DNA of 64,000 bases from Streptomyces sp. R33 (GTDB taxonomy: Bacteria > Actinomycetota > Actinomycetes > Streptomycetales > Streptomycetaceae): contig NZ_CP165727.1 in assembly GCF_041200175.1 (NCBI RefSeq), positions 8,488,001-8,552,000 of the forward strand, read 5' to 3'. The position numbers and the translations under genes were made by a program. Below, piece by piece: positions 26,725-36,225 of this stretch. The notes below the pieces were generated by a model. That model saw nothing but the letters and a program-made list of their open reading frames with translations, did not search any database and was not told the origin of the DNA. How positions within the stretch are numbered: the stretch's first letter is position 1; each line of letters opens with the position of its first letter.

Positions 26725-29595
26725 TCAATCACGCGTCGCGGCGGCCCACACACCGGCCAGAGCAGCACGACCGGAGACGCCGACCTTCGCGTAGGCCCGG
26801 CCCAGGTGGACTTCGACGGTCTTGGGACTCAGATGCAGCCGGAGGCCGATTTCCCGGTTGGTCAGGCCGTCCGAGGCCAGGTTGACGATCTCGACCTCAC
26901 GGGCAGTCAAGTCGAACCGCTCGACGCCGCTTTCGGGCCGGGGGCCGCGCGCGTTCAGGCGCCGCTCCTCGCGCGCGACCTGAGGCAGGAACAGTTGCGC
27001 GTCACACCGGGTGAACAACGCGCGGGCGGACACGAGGTGCGCACGGGCCTGGTCGATCGCCCCGCTGCTGCCGAACGCCGACGCGGCGAGCAAGTGCGCC
27101 CGCCCGGCCTCCACGGCCGCCCCGATCTGGCCGAACGTGTTGGCAGCGGCGACAGCGAGCGGTGCGGCTGCCGCCGGATCCGTTGGCAGCGTGGCGATCG
27201 CGCGGGCCTGCTGTGCCATGGCGGTGCGCAGCGGAAGCTCGAGCTGGCCGGCTGCGTCCTCCGCTCGGTCGGCCCATGCTGCGGCCGCGGCAACTCGGCC
27301 GGCCGCGACCTCCGCCTCCGTGAGCATCAGGTACACCAATGGCCTGGTGCGGAGGCCCACCGAAGGCAGCTCGGTCCCACCGCCACTGGTGAGCAACAGC
27401 TCGATGCAAGCGTGCGGATCACCCGAGTGCAACATCGCCTGCGCCAGCATCGCCTCGGCCTGGCCACTGCGCCAGGAACTCATGGCCGTCGCCTGGTCGT
27501 CGACAACGATGGCCTCCTTGCCTAGGCGGATGGCCTCGGCCAGGTCGCCGCGCCAGGTGGTGATCCAGCACCCGAAGGTCAACGCCATGACGCGCAGCTC
27601 CTCGCTGCCGGTCAGTTCCGCCGACTCCAGGCTGTCGTCGAAGCAGGTCGTCGCCGCCGCCAGCTCGCCGAGGTAGGCATGCACCATGCCGCGGATCGCG
27701 GTCAGCAGCGCGATCTTGTGGGACTGCCTGCTCGCGCGAGCCAGTTGCAGGCCACGACTCATGTGCCGGCTCGCAGACATGAGCCGGTCGGCGGAGACCT
27801 CCGACCAGCTCAGCCAGAACGCCGCATCGATGTCGCGGACCAGGTCGCTGTCGGGCAGCGCATCCAGGAGTGCGGCCGCCTCGTCCAGCCGGTCCGCCCG
27901 CCGGTCGATGAGCGTTGCGGCCGACAACGCCGTCGCCAGCAGCATCGGATCCCCGACTTGCCGCGCGGCGGCGATCGCCTCGGCCACCCGGTCCTGTCCG
28001 TGCTCGCGCTCGACACTTTCACCGGCCACGAGCGCGACGAGCAGGACGGCCGCCGAGTGGGCGTCAACACCTTCGACGCGTCTCCACTCGCTGTGCAGCA
28101 TCGCCCTGGCCTCGGTATAGCGCCCGAGGATCTGCTCCACCGTCGCACAGGCCCGCGCTGTCTGTGCCCGGATCTGGGTGAGTTCGGCAGGCAGGAGCCG
28201 CAGCACCTCGTGCATGGTTTCCCTGGCCTGCCGCAGGTCGCCAGTGGCGCCGAGTGCGTGTGCCAGCCGGCCGAGCAGGATCAGGCGCTGCGGCGTGGCC
28301 GACTCCGAGTCGGGGAGCAACCGGATGGCCGCCCGCAGGAAGTGCCCGGCGGTAGCCGGCGTGGTGTGCATCGTCGCCTCGGCCGCCTCGGTGAGCGCCG
28401 CGACCGCCTCGAGGTCACCGCGCACGGCGGATCGCTCCACGTGCCGGGCGAACTCGGCCGGCGGCGCGCCCCGGCTCCGGAGTGCCGACGCGGCCCGGCC
28501 GTGTGCCTGAAGCCGCCAGCCAGGACCGGCGTCCTGGTAGGCGACGCTGCGCACCAGCGGATGCCGGTACCGGAACCGGCCGGTCGTGCCGTCCAGCCGG
28601 ACCAGGTCACGCTCGGCGAGCCGGTCGAGCGCGGTGAGCACGGACCCGCCGTCCATGGCTGCCGTTTCGGCGAGCGAATCAGCCTCGAAGTCGTCACCCA
28701 CGACCGCGGCGGCGTGCGCGACGACCCGCTCTTGCGGGGTCAGCGCGGCCAACTCGGCGGCGAGCACCGCGTGGACCGCCACCGGGATCGCCCCGTCGGG
28801 GTGGAGCGCCGTATCACCGACGGCGATACCCCGCTCACCGGCCCGCACCAGTGCTTCCAGGTAGAACGGGTTTCCGCCACTGGCCTGGTAAAGCTCTTCC
28901 CGCCGGGAACGGCCCAGACCTTCCGGCATGACGTGGTCGGCATCGGCTTGGCTCAGCGGCGCGAGTTCCAGCAGCTCGGCCCCTCCGTCGGTCGCGGCGC
29001 GGGACAGCGCGTGCCACAGCCGCAGCGACGTCTGCCGGGGCCTGCCCGCCAATGCCAAGACCAGCCGCGCCTGGGGTGGGTGGCGCAAAAGGTGGTCGAG
29101 CAGCTCGACCGAACCCTCGTCCGCCCAGTGTAGATCGTCGAAGACGAGCACCAGCCCGGACGGCTCGGCGACCAGCTCCAGCAACGCCCGAACTGCGCGG
29201 TGCAGCCGGTACCGCTCCGCGTCGACCAGGTCGGCGGGGCCGGCGGCGGGAATCGCCGGGAACACGGTCGCGAGAAGTGCGAGCTGCTGTTGCCCGAGGG
29301 CGGCGAGACGCTCCGGGCCCAGCTCGGCGAGCTGGTCGTCGAGCGCGTTGACGAACACACCGAACGGGATGTGGGACTCGAACTCCGCCGCGCGTGCGCT
29401 GCGGACCGTCCATCCTGCTGTGTCCGCGAGCTTCCCCAGCTCCGTCAGCAGCCGACTCTTGCCGATCCCCGGTTCGCCGGTGACCGCGACGCACCAGGTG
29501 CCACCTTCGCCCGCCAGCACCGCGCGCAGGATCGCGACTTCTCGCGCCCGGCCGGGAAATCCGCCGACGGGCTCCCCTCTCACTTCGTCAGTCAT
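26725..29595 (-). CDS. LuxR-family ATP-binding (LAL) transcriptional regulator (956 aa)
   Basis: This large regulator has an N-terminal AAA/STAND-type ATPase (Walker A GEPGIGKS at residues 40-47, Walker B LVLVFDDLHWAD near 148-159). A long helical TPR-like middle follows, then a C-terminal LuxR helix-turn-helix (FDLTAREVEIVNLASDGLTN, then NREIGLRLHLSPKTVEVHLG, about residues 890-945). The architecture and length match LAL/MalT-type activators, which often switch on secondary-metabolite or sugar genes. No biosynthetic cluster is adjacent, so the target is unknown. The start ATG 29595 directly precedes a well-formed P-loop domain. The gene is intact. Confidence 0.92.
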   Translation of the reverse strand: MTDEVRGEPVGGFPGRAREVAILRAVLAGEGGTWCVAVTGEPGIGKSRLLTELGKLADTAGWTVRSARAAEFESHIPFGVFVNALDDQLAELGPERLAALGQQQLALLATVFPAIPAAGPADLVDAERYRLHRAVRALLELVAEPSGLVLVFDDLHWADEGSVELLDHLLRHPPQARLVLALAGRPRQTSLRLWHALSRAATDGGAELLELAPLSQADADHVMPEGLGRSRREELYQASGGNPFYLEALVRAGERGIAVGDTALHPDGAIPVAVHAVLAAELAALTPQERVVAHAAAVVGDDFEADSLAETAAMDGGSVLTALDRLAERDLVRLDGTTGRFRYRHPLVRSVAYQDAGPGWRLQAHGRAASALRSRGAPPAEFARHVERSAVRGDLEAVAALTEAAEATMHTTPATAGHFLRAAIRLLPDSESATPQRLILLGRLAHALGATGDLRQARETMHEVLRLLPAELTQIRAQTARACATVEQILGRYTEARAMLHSEWRRVEGVDAHSAAVLLVALVAGESVEREHGQDRVAEAIAAARQVGDPMLLATALSAATLIDRRADRLDEAAALLDALPDSDLVRDIDAAFWLSWSEVSADRLMSASRHMSRGLQLARASRQSHKIALLTAIRGMVHAYLGELAAATTCFDDSLESAELTGSEELRVMALTFGCWITTWRGDLAEAIRLGKEAIVVDDQATAMSSWRSGQAEAMLAQAMLHSGDPHACIELLLTSGGGTELPSVGLRTRPLVYLMLTEAEVAAGRVAAAAAWADRAEDAAGQLELPLRTAMAQQARAIATLPTDPAAAAPLAVAAANTFGQIGAAVEAGRAHLLAASAFGSSGAIDQARAHLVSARALFTRCDAQLFLPQVAREERRLNARGPRPESGVERFDLTAREVEIVNLASDGLTNREIGLRLHLSPKTVEVHLGRAYAKVGVSGRAALAGVWAAATRD

Positions 29596-29845
29596 GCTGG
29601 CGTCGACTCACTTTCCGTCCGGGACCAGGCGATGGTATCGACGCTCACGCGCCCTCGGCAGGCGGCCCACCCGATCACAGGCCGAGTTGCAGCAGCTCGC
29701 CGCCGAAGGGCTGCAAGACCTGTACTTCCGTGACGGAGGCGCCCGGGCGGACGGGCTCCTGGTGGAGCTGAGCTTGTCGTTTATCCAAATGCCGTTGACA
29801 TAGGGGCGATTTGGCGGTTCAACGGATACCAGGGGGTGGTGTCCG

Positions 29846-29935
29846 ATGGTTCCTCGGTTGGTGGATCGGATCGGGTTGGGGGACCTGACCGAGGTGTTTC
29901 CGCCGGAGCTGGTGGACGCGGCGCTGGCGAAGTCC
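29846..29935 (+). pseudogene. IS4-family transposase, N-terminal scrap
   Basis: ATG 29846 begins MVPRLVDRIGLGDLTEVFPP and continues ELVDAALAKS, matching the very start of a Streptomyces IS4-type transposase (Tnp IS4 N-terminal domain). It breaks off after about 30 codons, where a different coding sequence begins. The interval 29596-29845 contains a short open segment with GRRPTRSQAELQQLAAEG but no identifiable gene. Confidence 0.55.
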
Positions 29936-30102
29936 CGGACCCGCACGTGGAGGTCCGCTGCATCCTGCACGCCGACCAGCGCGTCGTCGACGTGGCCAGG
30001 CAGGTACGCGACGACGTGCGAAACGCCGTCTCCGCCTACCTGGCCCGGCAATGCATATCCGACCGCGTCACTGTCGTAGTCACCGTTACCCGCACCCTGT
30101 AG
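29930..30102 (+). pseudogene. Asp23/Gls24-like envelope protein, C-terminal fragment
   Basis: In the frame ending at TAG 30102 the sequence reads DPHVEVRCILHADQRVVDVA, RQVRDDVRNAVSAYLARQC and RVTVVVTVTRTL. The VxVxV strands around a long helix resemble the small Asp23-related proteins of Streptomyces. The N-terminal part is replaced by the IS4 scrap, so the gene is truncated. The interval 30103-30338 shows nothing further. Confidence 0.45.
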
Positions 30103-30338
30103 GCAGCCAGCCGTACGGTTCAGGGACCCCGCGACCCGTCAGGCGCGCCGCATCCACCGGGATCCCCGGTTTGGTGAATGCAAGCAGTAACAGGCTGCGC
30201 AAGACCGGTTGGCACAGCGAGAGCGATCGGCTGCTACCCGTGCGGCCTCACACAGATGACAGAGCCATCAGGCCACCAGCCGGCAGTGCCGGGCACCGCA
30301 CCTCGCGCCAAAGTGTTGGGAACTGCCGGCGGTCATGC

Positions 30339-30724
30339 CTATCCCGCGCTTCGCATACCTTGGGGGTCTTGGGGATCCACACCAGTGGTGGCGGAAGCGT
30401 CCTTGGTTCCGCTGGGGCGCTGCGAGCGGCCGCGCGCGCTGTCGTGCATCCCCTTCTCGCCGGTGCCCTTCTCTTGGTCTTCGCCGCGGGTTCCCATGCT
30501 TTTGGAGGGCTTGCCGTGCGGGTTGCCCGCCTCTTCCTTGGAGACCCTTCTGCCGGGGCCCTTGGCGGGGGCGTACTTCTGCGGGTGGAAGGAGCGCTGG
30601 GCGCTGGGGCTGTCCTGCTGGCGGGTTTCGTCCACGTCGGGAGACCAGCCGTGCTGCTTGCCGCCCTCGTGCCGGCTGATTCCCTCGCCGTCGCGGGGCT
30701 GGGACGCTTCGGCTGCTTGGCCAT
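30339..30724 (-). pseudogene. hydrophilic low-complexity protein gene with frameshift
   Basis: ATG 30724 starts MAKQPKRP. The natural continuation lies in another frame: PRDGEGISRHEGGKQHGWSP, DVDETRQQDSPSAQRSFHPQ, then many K, G, E and Q residues up to a stop at 30339. The switch falls in a C-rich run near 30690. The reconstructed product of about 125 aa is very hydrophilic and probably disordered, as in stress- or desiccation-related small proteins. The function is unknown. It may be intact if the indel is a sequencing error. Confidence 0.45.
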
Positions 30725-30845
30725 GATCTGTCCTGCGTCTTTCATCGGAATGGACGCACACAAGCACGCTACCCGTAGTAATCAAATGGTCACACTCGCC
30801 CGCTGAGCGTGCATTTCGGCTTCCCCGGCGGCCGGGGGTCAGGGG

Positions 30846-31278
30846 TTACTCGGCCGAGGCGTCGTGCTCCGGGGCTTTGCGCCAGCGGGCCTCGCAGAAC
30901 GAGTAGAGGCCGAACAGCAGCAGGCCCACCGCCGCGGCGATCAGGAGCACGGGTCCAGCGGGGGTGGCGGCGAACGAGCGGAGTGTCGCGTCGAGTCCCT
31001 TGGCCTGGCTGGGGTCGAATGTGACGGCGGCCAGCACGATGAACAGGCCCGCGACTGCCGCGATCACCCCGCACGCGACGCCGCCGATGACGCCCAGCCA
31101 CGCGACGACCCGTCGCGTGGGCGCGCTCATCGCCTCGGTCCGCAGGTTGTCCTCGAACTTCCGCATCAGGCTGCGGACGACGATCACCACGCCCACGATC
31201 ACCAAGACGGCCCCCACGACGCCGACGAGCACCCGCCCGCCCGGCCAGTTCAGCACCCTGGCCTTGCTGGTAGCGATG
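30846..31278 (-). pseudogene. DUF1206 protein, N-terminally truncated copy
   Basis: The frame encodes the last two thirds of a DUF1206 membrane protein: ARVLNWPGGRVLVGVVGAVL, then VIVVRSLMRKFEDNLRTEAM, GVACGVIAAVAGLFIVLAAV and AAAVGLLLFGLYSFCEARWR. It aligns with residues about 145-285 of the intact gene at 44283-45176, with roughly one third of residues changed. The first transmembrane pair is missing, and the upstream sequence in the same frame is unrelated. Confidence 0.8.
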
Positions 31279-31307
31279 GCCCGCACATTCAGGGCGACGA
31301 GGGGCGG

Positions 31308-31332
31308 CCGCCGTTTCCAATGGAAACGGCGG
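31308..31332. repeat. perfect 12-bp palindrome
   Basis: CCGCCGTTTCCA and its exact complement are separated by a single base, immediately at the 5' edge of the truncated DUF1206 copy. It could be an operator, a recombination site or a hairpin. No other copy was noticed in the window. Confidence 0.5.
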
Positions 31333-31575
31333 TCCCTGCGCGGCAGCAGCCCCGAGCCGACTCGACTCACGCCGATCGCCTGGCAGCGACGATTGCCGCT
31401 TTGTTTTATAAGCGACCACCTATGAAACAGGCGGCTGCCGGGGGATCAGGCCGTCGAGTCCGGGCGGCCCCCTAAGGTGTCGTTGGTCAGGCACCGCACA
31501 GGCCTGGTCAGGGCTCGCAGGGCGATGTCCGTGAGCCGGGCGTGACTCCGGCGGGATGAAGATCGTTGGCGGGGC

Positions 31576-31839
31576 ATGAACACCACCAGCCGGGCACTTG
31601 CCGCCCTCGCCCTCGGGACCGCCGCTCTCCTCGGGGCCCAGGCCGCACCCGCCAGCGCCGCACCGCTCCCGGGGGTGGCGGATCCAACCGCCCTGGGGAT
31701 CGGGGGGTTGAGCGTCTGCAAGACCCTCCATGGACTCCCGATCACCGGTTCGCTCGGCAATGTCACCTGCTTTCTGGCGGACAACCTCCCCGTCGTTGGC
31801 ACCGTGTTGACCCCAATTATCGCCGACGCACCGAGGTAG
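31576..31839 (+). CDS. small secreted protein (87 aa)
   Basis: A typical signal peptide (MNTTSRALAALALGTAALLG to PASAA, cleavage near residue 28) precedes a mature peptide of about 60 residues. It contains two cysteines (LSVCKTLHG and GNVTCFLAD) that could form a disulfide, and glycine/valine-rich hydrophobic segments. It resembles small secreted Streptomyces proteins but is not a chaplin or rodlin by sequence. The gene is short, intact and monocistronic, lying 240 bp from the truncated DUF1206 copy. Confidence 0.7.
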   Translation: MNTTSRALAALALGTAALLGAQAAPASAAPLPGVADPTALGIGGLSVCKTLHGLPITGSLGNVTCFLADNLPVVGTVLTPIIADAPR

Positions 31840-32094
31840 CCCGGCAGCCTCAAAACGGGCACCAGCGGCCCCCGAAGTCCTCGCACGTCTTGAGTCGGTG
31901 GCACGGACGGCCGAGCGGCTGCACGTTCCCGTCCGTGTCCGTCCCGTCGGCGCCGCCCTCGCCTCCGGGTGGGGGGATTTTGGGGTATCCACTGCTCAGA
32001 CAGCCCATCCGTCACCTGAATGCCGCACTACCCGCTGACCGGTGTTCAGCAGCCCGTACGAGGTGTCCCACAGCCGCTGGTTCGCCGCCTGCTT

Positions 32095-32268
32095 TGTGCA
32101 CACGAGAACGGGTTCTGGCTCAAGTTCTGTGGTGTCGCGTCACGTGGGCCGGTCGCCCGACGTCGCCCAAACCGCCTACCTGGCGATTCCCTCTCCCACC
32201 GACCGCGCTCTGCCGGGCGACCACGCCGCACCACAGAAGTTGTGCCAGAGCCCGTTCTCGTGAACACA
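32095..32268. mobile_element. MITE-like element (about 174 bp)
   Basis: Terminal inverted repeats of about 40 bp: the left arm CACGAGAACGGGTTCTGGCT at 32101-32120 continues CAAGTTCTGTGGTG to 32134, and the right arm at 32229-32262 is its near-complement. The outer TGTG extends to 32095 and 32268. Only about 95 bp of non-coding sequence lie between them. The long TIRs and small size suggest a non-autonomous transposon mobilised by an unidentified transposase. Confidence 0.75.
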
Positions 32269-32300
32269 GTCACCCGGACCAGCCTTGAGCCGTAACCGAT

Positions 32301-32342
32301 CCGGCCCCAGCTACCCCTTGAGCAGGGCATAGCTGGGGCCGG
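32301..32342. terminator. strong hairpin
   Basis: A perfect 13-bp stem, CCGGCCCCAGCTA, with a 16-base loop lies just past the MITE-like element. No T tract follows. It could be a bidirectional terminator of a lost gene. Confidence 0.5.
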
Positions 32343-32443
32343 CTGCTGAGTAGGCGTGTGGTCGGACGGCCAGCTGGATGGGCCTGATCTAGCCCGTGCT
32401 GGGCTAGGCGGGTGTGCTGATCTCGAAGGGGGTGGGCGCGGCG

Positions 32444-32668
32444 ATGAGGGGGCCACCGCCTACGGCCTCGGAACTGGCTATCTTCCGGAGTCGAACCCTA
32501 TGCTGCCTTCAAGTCATTGGTGGCGGTAACGTCCGTCCTCCTGGCCACCGCGAAGCGCCCCAAGGAACGGCCTGACGCTGCTGCCGCCGTTCATGCGTTC
32601 CGCGAAATCACCGACAACCGTCACGAGATCAGCTGGACCGCAGCCGCCTCCCAAATCGATTCCTAGAG
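32444..32668 (+). pseudogene. unidentified coding remnant
   Basis: One frame reads EPYAAFKSLVAVTSVLLATA, then KRPKERPDAAAAVHAFREIT and ISWTAAASQIDS to TAG 32668, with plausible protein composition. The preceding codons (GYLPESN) are in a different frame and no start codon or ribosome site is present. It is probably the 3' end of a broken gene. The family is not recognised. Confidence 0.35.
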
Positions 32669-33014
32669 CGAATGCTCGAGTGGAGGACGCGACGTCACGG
32701 ATGCCCACGTCATGCTTTTCTGCAGGCCACGGGCCATCCGGACGCCCTTCCGTTCGGTAAAACGCCCGAGCCGCTTCATCTCGTACACGGTGACGATCAC
32801 CCGGCAGTACGGGGCGTGCGCCACCTGCATGGACGCGGACCGGCAGCCGGCCCACTCCGATCGCACGCGGGCGGCTCGGGCAGCGGCCTGCGCCGCATGG
32901 CGAGCGCCTCGCGCTCCTCCGCAATGTTCAGCGAGCGTTCGGCACGGCCGAGCTCACCGCGCAGATAGGTCACGACGGTGCGCAGGCGCGGCAGGTCCGT
33001 GGGAGCTCGGACAT
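32663..33014 (-). pseudogene. DUF6233-family protein with frameshifts
   Basis: ATG 33014, behind GGGGG, starts MSELP. One base is then missing in a CCC run, after which DLPRLRTVVTYLRGELGRAE, RSLNIAEEREALAMRRRPLP follow. Further shifts give RAIGVGRLPVRVHAGG and DEAARA. This order (helical start, RPLPPPP linker, VxVHxG core) is that of DUF6233 proteins, common small Streptomyces proteins of unknown role. At least three frame changes make it non-functional as sequenced. Confidence 0.65.
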
Positions 33015-33181
33015 GTTCAGCCCCCGTACTGCGCCTTCCGTGCGGCCTTGCAGGCCGCGCACAAGGGCGAGGCGCCGACTCCGTAGCGGCAGGTCTGGGT
33101 GCCACTTCTCTGCACTAGTCAAGGTGAGCCGATCTGAGCGGCATCTCAGGAAGACCTGGCCACCTCGGTTCAGGTCGCCGT

Positions 33182-33541
33182 TCAGGGAGCCTGCTCGTTC
33201 ACGCGGCCCTCCCACGCCCCGACACAGTGGGCGAGGTCCTCTGAGAGGTAGACGTGAAACCGGCGCGGTGGGTCGATGACCGTGGCCATGTACACCCGTG
33301 CGTCTCCTACATCGTGGAGCCCGTCCAGGGCCTGAGCCAGGCTCTCTAGCAGACCCGGATCAGATCCTCCCGTCTCCACCAACATGTCCAGCCGATCGCA
33401 CCAGATCGCCCACAACGAGCGGGCCGAGGCCGTATTGGAAGGGACCTCCCACCGCGCGCCCGACAGCAGAGCAGCCAGGGCCGCGGGCCCGCTGATGGAG
33501 CCATTCCCGACCAGAGCGGACCTCAACACCTCGAAAGTCAA
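33182..33541 (-). CDS. hypothetical protein (119 aa)
   Basis: Starting at TTG 33541 behind GAGGGGG, the product begins MTFEVLRSALVGNGSISGPA and includes SLWAIWCDRLDMLVETGGSD, a segment with repeated leucines and DARVYMATVIDPPRRFHVYL. It has no signal peptide or membrane helix and looks like a small soluble alpha/beta protein. I do not recognise the family. It reads in the same direction as the membrane protein at 33570, 28 bp upstream, so the two may be co-transcribed. Confidence 0.55.
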   Translation of the reverse strand: MTFEVLRSALVGNGSISGPAALAALLSGARWEVPSNTASARSLWAIWCDRLDMLVETGGSDPGLLESLAQALDGLHDVGDARVYMATVIDPPRRFHVYLSEDLAHCVGAWEGRVNEQAP

Positions 33542-33569
33542 ATCGCCCCCTCTGGTTTGGCCTTGGTAC

Positions 33570-33881
33570 TCAGAACCCGTCGCCCCATCCGAAAGTGACG
33601 TTGTACGCGCGGTGGAGTGCGTGTCGGCCGTGGTCCCCGTCGGCGTAGGCCCATGCGAGGGCTGCGGAGAACCAGAGCAGAAAGACTCCGCCGACGATGC
33701 CCAGAGCGACCAGCTTCCCGTTCCAGCTGAGGAGGACCAGGGCGAGGGTCACGATGGCCACGCCGAGGTGGGCTCCCCGCGAGTCGAGCGACGCAGCCTT
33801 GCGTGCCTCTCTGCGTTCGGCCCGTTCTGCGGCGAAGCGCTCCTCTCGAACAGACTGCGGTTCGTTCTCGTCGAAGTTCAT
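33570..33881 (-). CDS. small two-helix membrane protein (103 aa)
   Basis: A charged N-terminal half (REERFAAERAERREARKAAS) precedes two transmembrane helices, LGVAIVTLALVLLSW and LVALGIVGGVFLLWFSAALA, and a short soluble tail ending in FGWGDGF. ATG 33881 follows AGGGGG. The function is unknown. It probably forms a short operon with the 119-aa protein gene downstream. Confidence 0.6.
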   Translation of the reverse strand: MNFDENEPQSVREERFAAERAERREARKAASLDSRGAHLGVAIVTLALVLLSWNGKLVALGIVGGVFLLWFSAALAWAYADGDHGRHALHRAYNVTFGWGDGF

Positions 33882-34060
33882 CTCATCCCCCTGGCGCTGA
33901 CGCTACATGGACCCGGTCCACGTCGGCAGAGGAGCATCACGGGGATATGGATCAGGTACTCAGTCGTAGCCAACCGTGCGTCAACCTCCCCGGGAGATCG
34001 GAGGTTCCGAGGCTGCCTGCCTGATGCTGCTCCCATCCCGTGGCTGTGGGGGTGGGCCGT

Positions 34061-34813
34061 TCAGGCGGGCCAGGTGCCGAGTGCGTGGGCCAGGCGGTTG
34101 CTCTGCTCTCGGGTGATGCCCTGGGCGAGGCGGGTCCCACACCGCGAACTCATGTATCCGTCACAGTGCAGAATTCCGAGGAAGGGCTCTTGGCTGGCTG
34201 AGAGCGGAGAGGTGGTAGGAAGCGTCCATTCAGCCGGCTCCCACAAGGGGTGGTCGGCGAGGAGCGCTGCCGCGAGATGCGGGGCCAGCGCTGCGGGTGC
34301 GCCCGCTTGCGTCAGCGCGCCACCGACCACGGCTGCGGCGTCCTCGGGCAGATCCTGGTCGCCGAGGGCAGGCAGTAGGAGAAGCAGGCGCGCATATTCG
34401 GCGTGGACTCCCGGAGCGTTGAGGTCAGGCGTGCGGGCGATGTGGTGGAGCTCTCGCCACGACAAGCCGGGGCCAGCCTGGTGGCCGCTGACGGTGGCCA
34501 AGTGGCCGTGCCGTCCCCACTCGGGGTGGGTGATGAAGTACTCCGTCTCCGGATCGTCGGGAAAGTTGCGTCCGAGGACCAGCGCGGTGTGGCCATCATC
34601 AAACGGGATCCGGAAGACAGGCCAGTGATCTTCGTCGCCGAGCGCATCGCAGGCCGCATCGGCATCAGCCCCGTCGACACCGAACGGATATAGAGAAGCG
34701 TCGTGCTCCTCCGTCTGGCTCAGCCACATCAGGTAGGCCGCCCAGAACCCTGGCAGTGCCAGCAGTTCCTCCCCCGCGACAATCGGGGCGTTCTCGAATC
34801 CCTTTATCAGCAC
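34061..34813 (-). CDS. hypothetical protein (250 aa)
   Basis: From GTG 34813 the product begins MLIKGFENAPIVAGEELLAL and contains a conserved-looking middle: FRIPFDDGHTALVLGRNFPD, DPETEYFITHPEWGRHGHLA and GPGLSWRELHHIA. There is no signal peptide or membrane helix. The pattern of short acidic motifs and a W-rich N-terminus resembles SMI1/SUKH-like or immunity-type soluble proteins, but I cannot assign a family. It is intact and monocistronic. Confidence 0.6.
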   Translation of the reverse strand: MLIKGFENAPIVAGEELLALPGFWAAYLMWLSQTEEHDASLYPFGVDGADADAACDALGDEDHWPVFRIPFDDGHTALVLGRNFPDDPETEYFITHPEWGRHGHLATVSGHQAGPGLSWRELHHIARTPDLNAPGVHAEYARLLLLLPALGDQDLPEDAAAVVGGALTQAGAPAALAPHLAAALLADHPLWEPAEWTLPTTSPLSASQEPFLGILHCDGYMSSRCGTRLAQGITREQSNRLAHALGTWPA

Positions 34814-34955
34814 TGGGCCAGAGTCTCACCCGCCTGTGACAGTCCGTAGACGGCCCTGGGTCCGAGAGACGGTCTCGGTGCCATGGGCGGTTGTGGTCAG
34901 CCACGTCGATCAGGCGCCAGCAGAGATCGAGCGTTCGGATCGACGAGCTTCAGGC

Positions 34956-36185
34956 TCACTCGGGCCGGCGGGTGGTCGGGATGCCCAGGGCGACGGGTGC
35001 CCGTTGGGCGGTTCGAGCGGCGTCGGCCTGTTTGGTGCGGACGAAGGTCAGGGTCATGTCGATGCCTTCGATCTCGCCGAGCCACTGCTCCTCCTCGGCG
35101 CGTTTGCGACGCAGGACCAGGTCCTTCTCGATCTCTGCGAGCCGGGGCAGCATCTTTGGGTTAACCCGCAGCATGGGGCATCGGATGCAGGCGTGTTCAT
35201 GCTGGCAGGGTGAGCCGTAAGGTCGGCCGCAGTTCCCGAGTTCAACCTTGCGCTTGTCGAAGTGCTCCTCGAACTCCGCCCACTCCTCCGGCGTGACATC
35301 GACGTATTCGCCGTCCGGCCGCTGGCTCCGCCGGTGGTTCAGGAACTTCTGGTAGTGCTGCACGATGTCCTCGGCGAAGACCGCGACGTAGCCCTGGGTG
35401 GTCTGCAGGTGCAGGTGTCCGAGCAGGGCGGCGCCGATGTGAATGGGCAGGCCGCCGTTGACGATGTCGGTGGCGAAGAGCCGGCGGAAGTCGTGCGGGG
35501 TGAACCTCGTGTCGGCGAATACGGGATTCGTCTGAGCGATCTCGTTGCAGCTTCGCCTGAACATGCCCGCGATGGTGCGTGCTGCAAGAACGTTGTGGGC
35601 TGTTCCGAGCTGGCGCTGGAACAGGAAGGGCATGGGGTCCGACCAGAGTCGTTCCTGTGGGTCGTAGCGGCTAACGAGTGGGATGGCCCGCCGGTTTCGG
35701 GTTTGGCGGCGGACGACCTGAGCGATGGCGTGGAAGAGATCGGGAGACATCGGGATGACGCGTTCCCGTTCGCCCTTGGAGGGAGCAATCACCAAGAGGG
35801 CGATGACCTCTTCGTTGGGCCGCTGATACTGGCGGACGCTGAGGTGCGTGAGCTCGGTCAGCTCCTCGATTCGGATCCCGCTGTGCCGGAGGATCTCGAC
35901 CGCGGCCCACTCCCAGAAGGCAAGTTCTTCGACCTGGTCCAGGTAGATCGTCTTGCCGGTGTCCTGGACGACGATCCGCATGGTCGGGCCCGCCTCGGTG
36001 TTGATCCGGCGGCGGTCTTCCGGGGAATCGCTGCGGGTGTAGTGACGGCCGCGGTGGACGAATGCCGTCCCGAGCGGGACGAGGCGGGCGGCTTCCAGGA
36101 GACTGCTCAGGTGCTCGTGCCGGGACTCGACGTGCTCGACGAGGACGGGCAGGAGCGGCTGGCGGACCCGGGTGCGGTCGGCCAT
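34956..36185 (-). pseudogene. tyrosine site-specific recombinase, N-terminally truncated
   Basis: The frame encodes a tyrosine integrase catalytic domain: LRHSGIRIEELTELTHLSV with the first Arg, HDFRRLFATDIV with the HxxR, LLGHLHLQTTQGYVAVF with the catalytic Tyr. A Cys-rich tail follows (NCGRPYGSPCQHEHACIRCP). Such tails and insertions occur in the large TnpA-like recombinases of Tn554-type elements, which are about 650-800 aa, so roughly the first 300 residues are missing. The 5' end abuts the ligase fragment at 36226, marking a recombination junction. No partner genes are present. Confidence 0.7.
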
Positions 36186-36225
36186 CCGCCGGTAGATCTC
36201 GCGCCGGCGTTTCCCGAAGCAGCCG

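Noticed and set aside
27679..29133. 484-codon plus-strand frame over the LAL regulator
   Set aside because: Antisense shadow; the minus frame has Walker motifs and a LuxR helix-turn-helix.
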